Assembly: GCF_022788635.1 (NCBI RefSeq)
Contig: NZ_CP076024.1
Coordinates: forward strand, 1,054,001 to 1,118,000
Origin: Methylobacter sp. S3L5C
GTDB taxonomy: Bacteria; Pseudomonadota; Gammaproteobacteria; Methylococcales; Methylomonadaceae
Direction of reading: 5' to 3'
DNA: 64,000 bases
Positions 18,201-27,700 of this stretch are shown piece by piece (within the stretch, counting starts at the first letter, position 1; each line of letters starts with the position of its first letter). The translations under genes were made by a program, and so were the position numbers. The notes under the pieces were generated by a model. The model was not told the origin of the DNA and did not search any database. It saw only the letters and a list, made by a program, of their open reading frames with translations.

Positions 18201-18717
18201 GACGATGCACTACCTGCACCGGCTGCGACAGCCCATCCCAACGCACCGAACTACGCAATATGTCGTGCCGGTTGATCACCGTCTGCAATGCGCCCAAGAA
18301 GGCGTCGAGACGCGTGCGATTATCGAATACGATGATGGAGCGGGTGATATACGGGTCACCGTGGGTTTCCAATAAATGATGGAATAATATGCCTTCCTGC
18401 AAAGGTGCCAATGGATAAATATCCTGAATACCGGCTGCGCCCTCCGCTACACTATCGACGATCAGATCGATTTCATCCTGGGTCAGACTGACCAGCGGCA
18501 GCATATCCGGGGTTATTTTCAGCAGTATCGCCGTATGCCCTTCCATAACCACGCCATTCCTGAGCGCGGCCAGCAAATCCTGTTTATGGACTTTCAGTCT
18601 AGCCATTAATGCCTGGTTCATAGCTCCTTGCGGTGCACGGATGACGAGCTCGCCGTCCAGCTCGCTGACGACAATATTTTTTTCCTGCATCGTTGCAAAA
18701 ACTTCCTGCAAACTCAT
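15223..18717 (-). CDS. NRPS-B: TubC docking domain, dual E/C condensation, A, T
   Basis: Single elongation module of 1164 residues. Residues 1-55 resemble a TubC N-terminal docking domain, expected to bind the tail of NRPS-A. The condensation domain begins near YPLAPLQEG (about 102) and carries HHLLETHGD, matching the HH[I/L]xxxxGD signature of dual epimerization/condensation domains; its active site is HHMVDDN (about 232), with Asn where Gly is usual. The A domain (from about 554; YTSGSTGQPKG about 702) has code D-S-A-L-I-A-E-V-W-K. The carrier motif GGHSLLA is at about 1087, and the tail DEDMSALLEEMERLSDEEAD resembles a C-terminal docking helix. The start overlaps the end of NRPS-A by 4 bp (ATGA), implying translational coupling. 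Expected role: epimerize the module-2 residue, then add residue 3. Confidence 0.96.
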   Translation of the reverse strand: MSLQEVFATMQEKNIVVSELDGELVIRAPQGAMNQALMARLKVHKQDLLAALRNGVVMEGHTAILLKITPDMLPLVSLTQDEIDLIVDSVAEGAAGIQDIYPLAPLQEGILFHHLLETHGDPYITRSIIVFDNRTRLDAFLGALQTVINRHDILRSSVRWDGLSQPVQVVHRHALLPVEELASVEKDLIQQCLLERTDPRQLRMNLQYAPLLAGYAVQDSQSDECWFAMLNHHMVDDNYTLQLILSEIRLLLSGLDEQLPPIQPYRNFIAQMRADSPADHESYFRRQLGDIDESTAPFGLLNVQGSGGQVFEAVLSLESDLAQRIRNSARQHSATPASLFHLAWALVVGQCSGRVDVVFGTVLSGRLQGGGAGADKAVGLFINTLPIRISLNRTVRELVGITHLNLNELLMHEQASLALAQRCSAVPASVPLFTALLNYRHSNMIVASDQSALLEWEGMRVISSEERTNYPLTLSVDDLGQGFGLTVQSIGGINPTRIAVYLRTAIEGLVTALEQKPQQSVDSIGILSEIERKQVLFDFNDTAVDYPVEKSLHALFEVQVEKTPDADAVAFAGQSLSYGELNAKANQLAHYLRGKGVGSEVLVGLCVRRSMEMTVGILGIMKAGGAYVPIDPNYPEQRIAYMLDDARITVLLTQQTLAETLPHSAKHTICLDSDWADVAEYSADNPVLSNHPLDPAYIIYTSGSTGQPKGVTVSHGNAVHSTIARFVAYREPVRAYLLLSSFAFDSSVAGLFWTLGQGGCLYLPSDEAAKDPAVLTDIIANQQVSHLLALPSFYASLLKQPASKLLTLKTAIVAGEACPAEVVKQHYAALPNVPLYNEYGPTEASVWSSVYQTGSDDTDRPIAIGRPIANALLYILDRSGNPAPIGVQGELYIGGAGVARGYWQRPALTAEKFIPDPFQANGGRLYKTGDLARYRPDGNIEFLGRIDQQVKIRGFRIELGEIEAKLIGHPSVAEIVVLAREDQPGNKRLVAYVIARDNAALTEDVLRDAIKQSVPDYMQPSAYVFLDEFPLTANGKVNRKALLPPDSYVAAIDGRPVDKPADPIEQALAAIWMELLGIMAVGVNQNFFDLGGHSLLAIQVVSRIQEHFGIELAMEDIFQNTTIKELAGLVMQAQLGQLADEDMSALLEEMERLSDEEADMMLKG
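16587..16911. repeat. A-domain core repeat, copy in NRPS-B
   Basis: Partner of 12961-13285 in NRPS-C, with the same phase and the same encoded A1-A3 segment. The few differences include silent and conservative changes, consistent with recent copying followed by light drift. Confidence 0.75.
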
Positions 18718-21700
18718 AAACGAAACTCCTCGAGAACGGGGTTACTTAACGAATACCCGAAATGCTCGGGTATCAAATTGGGCGGCATTTCAAAAGTTGG
18801 GCTATCGCTCTGGTTATCAGCTATCGCCGCCGCCAGCGCTGATAGTATCGGATTGGCAAATACGGCTCGAGGCTCCAATGCCCAGCCCTCCCTGCGCAGA
18901 CGTTCGACCAACGTAAGCGCCATCAAAGAATGTCCGCCCAATTCGAAGAAATGATCGTTGCGGCCAACGCATTCCAGTTCCAACAGCTCCTGCCAGATGC
19001 AGGACAACGCGACTTCTATCGCTCCTTGCGGCGCTTCGTAACGATGACTAATCACCGAATCTGCGTCAGGCGCAGGCAACGCGCTACGATCCAGCTTGCC
19101 GTTGTCGGTCAGTGGCAACACAGGCAAAACAACAAAGGCGCTCGGCAACATGTAATCAGGTAAAGCCACAGCCAAATCGGCGCGAAGATCGGCAATCGAC
19201 AGTTCGCTGCCACTGTCTTGAGTTAAATACGCTACCAGACGCTTATCGCCATGACCGTCTCCACGTGCGATAACAATCGCCTCCCGCACACCTATACAAG
19301 CACAAAGCCTGTTTTCAATCTCGCCCAATTCAATCCGAAAACCGCGAATTTTGATCTGGAAGTCGTTGCGACCCAAATAGTCGATAGTGCCATCCGGCCG
19401 GTAACGGGCCAAATCGCCGGTTTTGTAAAGTCGGCTACCAATCGAGCAGTAAGGATTGGGGATAAATTTCTCCGCCGTCAGTCCCGGATGGTTGAGGTAG
19501 CCTCGACCCAAACCGATGCCGCCAATATGCAGTTCGCCGGGCGTACCCGCTAATACCGGGTTAAGTTGCCGGTCAAGGATATAGAGAGCAATGTTGGCGA
19601 TAGGCCAACCTATAGGAATCGCCGTTTCAGTGCTGCCCGGCAAACAGGGCCAGTAACTGACATCAACCGACGCTTCGGTAGGGCCGTAAAGGTTATGCAG
19701 TTCGGCAGGAAGTTTTTGCAAAAAGCGTTGAACCAAATCGGCCGGCAAGGCTTCACCGCTGCAAATAACGCGCTTTAACGACGTGCAATTTTCCACACCC
19801 GGCGTATCGATAAAAACTTGCAGCATCGACGGCACAAAATGAATTGTCGTGACTTGCCGGTGGTTGATGGTACTGATCAGCGCCAGACTATCCTTATGTT
19901 CCTCGGATCTGGCAATGATCAATTGTGCACCGGTCATCAACGGCCAGAAAAATTCCCAAACCGACACATCGAAACTGTACGGGGTCTTTTGCAATATCCT
20001 GTCGGTTTGATCCAATCCGTATTGCTGCTGCATCCATTGCAACCGGTTGAGAATGCCTTGATGCGGTACGCCCGTTCCTTTCGGTTGTCCGGTTGAGCCG
20101 GAGGTGTAAATGCAATAGGCCAGATTTTCTGGCCTCAATGGAATGTTGAGATTGGCGTCACCGGCACTTGCCACCTTATGCCATTCGCTATCCAGGCACA
20201 GAACAGTCACCGTGAAAGCCGCGATTTTTTCCCTGCATGTTTCTTGGCTAAGCACTATCGGCACATCGACATCGTGTAGTATGAAGTCCAACCGGTCTTG
20301 CGGATAACCGGGATCAAGTGGCACATATGCGCCTCCTGCCTTCATGATACCCAATAGACCGATCACCATCTCCAGCGACCTCTCAAGGAAAATACCGACC
20401 AACACATCTGGTCCGACTCCCTTAGAACTCAGGTAATGCGCCAGTTGATTGGCTTTGGCGTTCAATTCGGCATAGCTTAACCTTTGCTGTTCGAACATCA
20501 CCACAACAGCGTCCGGCGTTTTTTCCACCTGCGCCTCGAACAATTGGTGGATGTATCGGTCTTTCGGATAGGCGGCTTCTGTCGCATTCCAGTCAATCAG
20601 AATCTGCTGTTTATCCGCCGCACTCAGCAGCGACAATTCGGACAACCGTGCTTGCGGTTGCAAGATAAACGCTGCAAGCAGGAATTGCAAATGCTCCAAC
20701 ATCCGCTTAACCGTTTTGACTTCGAACTCGTCTGTGGCGTAGGTGATTTCCAGATGCAGTTCGGTTCCGGGAAATGCGGAGATGGTTAACCGGTAATTGG
20801 TTTGATCGATCACGCTAATTTCGTCGACAGTCAAGCCATCGGCATGTTCGGCCAATGCCTGATTGATTGGATAGTTCTCGAAAACCAGTAAACTTTCAAA
20901 CAAGGGCGTACCGCGTGGCACTTCAGACCAGCCCTGGACTTGCGTTAACGGCGTGTATTCGTAGCTGCGCATGTCCTGGTTTTGCGTAAACAGCGCTTGC
21001 AACCAACCCAGTACGATGCTGTCTGGCGTTATCTTGAGACGCAAAGGCAAACTATTAATAAATAAGCCGACCATGCTCTCGACGCCGATTAACTCGGCGG
21101 GACGTCCGGACACGGTAGTACCGAAGACAATGTCGGTCTCGCCGCTGTAACGGCTGAGTAATAAGCCCCAAGCACCTTGTACCAGCGTATTCAAGGTCAG
21201 GTGCTGCTGTTTTGCGAAAACCAGTAATGTATCTGTCTGTTCCGCCGATAAAGTCAAGCCGTGTTTGGCATAATCGCTTACTGGATGTTGCCCCGTGTTG
21301 TCCGCCGGGTTATCCGCAAGCAACGGCGTCGGTGCGGTAAAGCCGCTCAGCGCGGATCGCCAGTAAGCTTCGGCTGCGGCCATATCTTGATTTTGGAGCC
21401 AAGCGATATAGTCACGGTAAGGCCGAACAGTCGGTGACAATGTTGCATTCCCTCGCTGTATCGTCTCATAAGCGGAAAACAGCTCTTTTATCAGCAATGG
21501 GCCGCTCCAGCCGTCCAATAATATGTGGTGATAGCTCCATAGAAAGTAATACGTCTGATCCGAACATTGCACCAAGCTTAAACGCATCAATGGCGCACGG
21601 GTAAAATCGAATCCGTGCATTTGATCGTCGGCCTGTAGCTGTTGCCAGCGTTGTCCTTGCTCTTGTACCGGATAGGCACACCAATCGTATTCCGTGATCG

Positions 21701-24700
21701 GCAGTTGCACGTTTCTTTGTACAATTTGTAATGGCTGATCCTGATTCTCGAAATGAAAACGTGTGCGCAGAATCGGGTGGTACTCTACTAGCTGTTGCCA
21801 AACTTGTTTAAATGCCGGGACATTGAGTTCGCCCTGTAAGCGGCAACCGATTTGGATGCAGTAAACGCTTGATTCGGCAGCATATAGGCTATGAAACATC
21901 AGGCCGTATTGCAGCGGAGCTAACGGATAAACATCTTCAATCTGTCGAGGTTTCAAGGCCAAGGCATCCAGATCGAATTGTGCTAGGGCGATTAACGGAA
22001 AATCGACCGGGGTGTAGCTGCCAGAGTCAGGCAATAGGCAATGCGCTATCAGCGCTTTAAGATGCTGCATGTAATGCTCGGATAAAGTTGTAATAGTAAC
22101 TTTACGGTAGCGTTCGCGGCTGTACCGCCAGCTTAACTGCATCCGTCCGTCGGCAATACTGCCGATAATGGCGAATTCATGAGCCCGGATGTCGGCCGGA
22201 TCGCAGTTTGCACCGACCGCTTCACGGGTCAGTATGAACGGCGCATCGGCAGCCATGGCATTGTCGATTTGGCCGAGGTAGTTAAAGATGATTTGCGCTT
22301 TGGGCTGAGCGGACAGTTGCGCTTTGATCTCACTGTCTGGCGATAGATAGCGCAATAAGCCGTAGTTCAGCCCTTTCATCGGAACGGCCCGTAGTTGCTC
22401 TTTGACCGATTTCAACGCGTCGCCCAAGAACGAGTCGCTGGAAATGTTCAACAGCATGGGATAAACGCTGGTAAACCAGCCAACGGTGTGGGAAACATCC
22501 ACGTCGCTGGCGATGTCCTCACGGCCATGGCCTTCCAAATCGATCAATACCGATTCACAGTGCATCCAGTCACGCAGTGTGAGCGTCAACGCGGTCAACA
22601 ACAGTTCATCTATTGTTGTGCGATAAGCGGCTGGCGCATCTAGTAATAAGGCACGCGTTTCGACTTTACTCAAGATAACCGTGACCTCGTCTTCCGTTGC
22701 AAACTGGTTGCTGCCAGTCGGCTCATCTACCAGGAATACAGGCACTGTCTTACGACTCAGGCTCAGCCAGTAGGAAGTATCAAATGCCAAGTCGCTTGCG
22801 CCTGTTTGATTAACGAGTTGTTCCGACCAGTATTTGAATGAGCTGGTTTTTGCTGATAATGCCGGTGTCCGCCCGGACATCAATTGCCGACAAACGCTAG
22901 CCAAGTCTTCCAACAAAATCCGCCATGACACACCATCCACGATTAAATGATGGATCGCAATCAAGACACGATCACCCCGTCCTTCGCCTAAGTTAAACCA
23001 GACCACACGCATTAAAGGGCCTACGCTTAAATGCAGTAGCGCTTGCTGAACCGATGCCGCCGATTCAAGTATCTCTGATTGCCGTTCTAGTGCGACGTCG
23101 GATAAATCGATACGTGCGAAAACAGCTTGGGATTCGTCCTCGGACAGGTATTGTTGCCAGCCGCCACCTTGTTGACTAAACCGCATCCGCAACGCATCAT
23201 GATGGTTCAGTAATTGTTTAAGGGCTGCCTCTACAATATTCGAAGTCAGACCGGGTTTGACTTCCAGTAATAATGACTGATTCCAGTGATGGGGGTTGCT
23301 CAAGTTTTGCTCAAAAAACCATTGTTGGATCGGCGTCAATATTACAATACCTGACACCAACCCTTGCTCGGCAGATAAATGCTGTATCTGTTCAGCGGCC
23401 ACCGCCAAAGTACTTATCGTTTGATTCTGAAACAGCTGTTTCGGTGTGATCACGACACCGGCCTGTCTCGCCCGGCTGACGACCTGAATACTCAGTATCG
23501 AATCGCCGCCCAGTTCGAAAAAGTTATCCTGCCGCCCGACGCGCTTGACAGCCAGCAATTCGCGCCAAATATCGACCAATATCCTTTCAACTGGAGTTTG
23601 CGGTTCCTGATAGTGTTGCGCCGACATCCCACTCATATCCGGTTGCGGCAAACGCTTGCGATCCAGCTTACTGTTGGCGCTAAGCGGCATACTGTCCAGC
23701 ATCACAAAAGCGGTGGGAATCATGTAATCCGGCAGCGCTTCCTTGAGCCTGGCTTTTAACTGATCAAGGTTGATGATTGATACTGTTGACTTAAGATTGC
23801 GCTCTCCTTCTCCCTCTGAAGAGGACTTTGTACTAATCAATTCAGCAGTATTGACAGCAGGCTCCGTAGCAGCCACCAGATAGGCCACCAACCGTTTGTC
23901 ACCAGGCTGGTCTTCCCGTGCAATGACGACTGCCTCCTTGATACCTGATATTTCAAGCAGCCTGACCTCGATTTCGCCCAACTCAATTCTGAAACCGCGA
24001 ACTTTCACCTGATGGTCGATACGACCTAAAAACTCGATAGCACCATCCGGGCGGTAACGTGCCAGATCTCCGGTTTTATAGAGCCTGCCTCCGTTTTGCT
24101 TAAACGGATCAGGGATGAAGTTTTCCGCAGTTAGTTCTGGGCGCTGCCAATAGCCTCGTGCCACACCCTCACCACCGATATGAAGTTCGCCCTGCACGCC
24201 GATCGGTACCAAATTTCCGGTGCTATCCAAGATATAAAGCCGGCAATTACTGATTGGACGACCTATGGCTAACGATCTATCCAGGTCGTCCTGAGTTGCC
24301 TGATAAACGCTGCTCCATACCGTGGCTTCGGTCGGGCCATATTCGTTGTACAACCGCACCTGCGGCAACATCGCACAGTGCTGCTTGACCAATTCGGTTG
24401 AGCACGTTTCTCCCGCAACAATGGCCACTTTCAGGGTTTGCAATTGGACTCCCGCTTGATTCAACAGCAAGCCATAAAAGGATGGCAGCGCTAGCAAATG
24501 CGTTACCTGATGCCTTGCAATTAAATCCGCCAATGCCGCTGGATCCTTAATCTGGTCGTCCTCCGGCAAGCACAGGCAGCCGCCCTGCTCCAGCGTCCAG
24601 AACAGCCCGGCCACCGAACTGTCGAACGCAAATGAAGACAGCAATAGATAACAGCTAACCGGCTCCTTATAATAGGTATCTCTGGCCCAAGTCGAATGCA

Positions 24701-27700
24701 TCAGGTTGCCGTGACTGACCACTACGCCTTTGGGATTTCCGGTCGAACCTGAGGTGTAAATAACATAGGCCGCGTGGTTTTCATCCAACGGGATTTCCGG
24801 GTTATCGCTGCTATAATTGGCATAATCGTCAACACCATCCACACACATCGTCGCCATATCACCACAGTCTAGGCTAGGCAGCAGCGCAGTGCTGGTCAAC
24901 AGCCATTCGCAACCGGCATCCTGTAGTAAATAAGTCTGGCGATCTTTTGGGTAAGCTGGGTCAATAGGTATATACACCGCACCGGCTTTAAGTATGGCCA
25001 ATATCCCAATCACCATTTCCGGACAGCGCTGGATACAAAGAGCGACGCGCTTTTCCGGCCCAGCACCTTGCGCCAACAGACAATGAGCCAAACGGTTGGC
25101 CTGCGCATTGAGCTCGGCATAGCTAAGACGCCTTTGCTGATAAACCAACGCAATAGCTTGCGATTGTTGCCGAACAACATCCTCGAAAATACTGTGCAGG
25201 GTGCCGTGCGGATGATCGATACCGGTTGAATTCCATTCAGCCAACTGTTTATACTCGAACATACTCAGTAGTGGCAGTTCCGACAAGCGGCTATCGGGTT
25301 TAGAGAGTATGCCGTGCAGCAATTGCTGATAATGACCGATAAACTTTAAAACCATAGCATGAGACAACAGGTCGCTACGGTACTGGAACGAGGCAGCCAA
25401 GCCCTGCTTGGTCTCCGCCATCAGCAAGGTCATATCGAATTGTACCGCGACATCGTCTAGCTCATAACTTTCGGCAGACAGGCCAGCCCAATCCAGCGCG
25501 ATACCCGGTATGCCCAAGGCCAATTCAGCAGCATCGTAGATAGTTCTGGCCCCGCTTTGCAGTCCAAACCAAACGCTGTAAAACGCCGACGCCCCATGTT
25601 CGCGCTCGGGTTGTAATTTCTCTACCAGTAGAGAAAACGGATAGTTTTGATGTGCCTGCGCATCCAGCACGATGGCATTGACCTCGGCCAGATAATCGCT
25701 AAAATACTGTTCTGCTACAGGGTGCGAGCGTAACGCCACCGGATTAACAAAATAACCGACGGTATCGGCAAATTCCCGTTTCGGCCTGCCCAAAGTCGGT
25801 GAACCAACGATGATATCCTGCTGGCCGCTGTAGCGATAAAGCAGGATTTTGAATACAGTCAGCAGCAGCGTATAGAGGGTCGTGTGTTGCTCGGCAGCTA
25901 ATCGTTTAAGCTTTTGTAGAATATCCGGTGCTATATTAAGTGTTTCCGCACGGCCTCGGCATGATGGTGAAGCCAACGTTTCCCGCCCGGTAAGCAGAGC
26001 CAGTTTCGGCAGATCACCGGACAACTGATCGCGCCAATATTGCCAATCCTGCCCGGCTTGATCGCCCATCAAATAAGCCGATTGCCAAGCGACATAATCG
26101 CCATAATTTGCCACAACCTTTGGCAACTCAGGATCATGTCCGGCTACCAGTCCTTGGTAAAGTGCCTTAATTTCTTCCAACAGGATCAACAAAGAGCGAA
26201 AATCGACGACAATGTGATGTGCGCAAAATACCAATACATGATCATCATCGGCACAGCTGAACAAAGCGGCTTTCAGTAACGAGTCGTGTTCTAAATCGAA
26301 CGGTTTACACACGAAAACGGTGATATTTTTACTTCGTTGCTCCTCGTCAAAGCAATTCACGCTAATCAACCGAGGTTTTGTCTTCACCATAGGAATACGC
26401 ACCGGCCGCGTATGTTCGCTAAGCCGAAAGCCACTACGTAATTGCGCATGACGCTCGAACAGCGCCGCTAATACATCATGCAATACTATTTTATCGAGCT
26501 TGGCATGGATATGTATTGCAACCGGCATGTTATACAACGAACTGCCTGCTTCTATACAATTGACGGTCCACAGCGCCTGCTGCCCGAATGATAATGGCTG
26601 CTCGCCGTTGATCTCTTCGGCCGCCATCACAGGGATGATTTGCCCACCGCCAGATTTCGCCAACTTCAGCGCCTGTTCCGCGCAAGTCGCCAAAGAATGA
26701 TTGCCTAGTAACTGAACAACAGGCAAATCGATAGCCAACAACTCATCGATAAAATATTTCAGCTCCACCGCTTTTAGCGAGTCCAGGCCCAGACTCGACA
26801 ACGATTGCGAACTATCGATAGCTTCGATCGCCAAGCCGGACAAAGCAGCCGCTTTTCCAGCCAGAGCCTGCGCTAACAAACTAGAACCTTCGGCATCTGC
26901 AACCGACAATAAGGCTTGTCTCGCTTGTACTGGTTTCCGATCTCCAGATTCGGAACCTAGAACACGATTTTTGCCATTCAGTCCATCAACTGCAACAATC
27001 TTAAGCTGTTGTTGTTCGAAGGCTTGCCGACAAGCCGAGCGCCTTATTTTGCCGCTACTGGTTTTTAAAATAGAACCCGGTTTCAACAGCATGATGGTAT
27101 CGGCCTGTATACCGCATTCCTCGACCAACCGAGTGCGCATCAAGGTAAACTCGGCCCGGTAATCAAGTTGCCTTAACCGGTTGCGTTTCAATTCGGCCAA
27201 CACAACCAGTTTCTCTCCGTCACCTCCATTCACCGCAAAAGCAACTGCACAGCCTGGGTTTAACGCATCTGTCGCCTCTTCGATTGCGTATTCCAGATCG
27301 TGAGGATAATAATTGCGGCCTCGGATTATGATCATATCCTTCAGCCGTCCTGAAACGAACAATTCGCCGCGCTCAATAAAGCCTAAATCGCCGGTTCGCA
27401 GCCAACGGTTTTGACCGTCGGCATCACTGATAAACACCTGTTTGGTGGCCGCTGAATTTTGCCAATAGCCTATACTGATGCTAGGGCCGCCGAGTTGAAT
27501 TTCGCCAATTTGATCATCCCCGCACAGTTTGTTTGTCTCTGGATCGACGATGCGGATCTGCTGTCCGAAATTAGCATCGATAGCCCCGCAACCAACCAAA
27601 CTCCGACTCAACTTATCGCCATCAATGGCAGGACGCACACTGCCTTGCTCCAGACCGGCCTTATAAAATGCCGCCACGGTAGGTTCGATATTTTTGTCGC

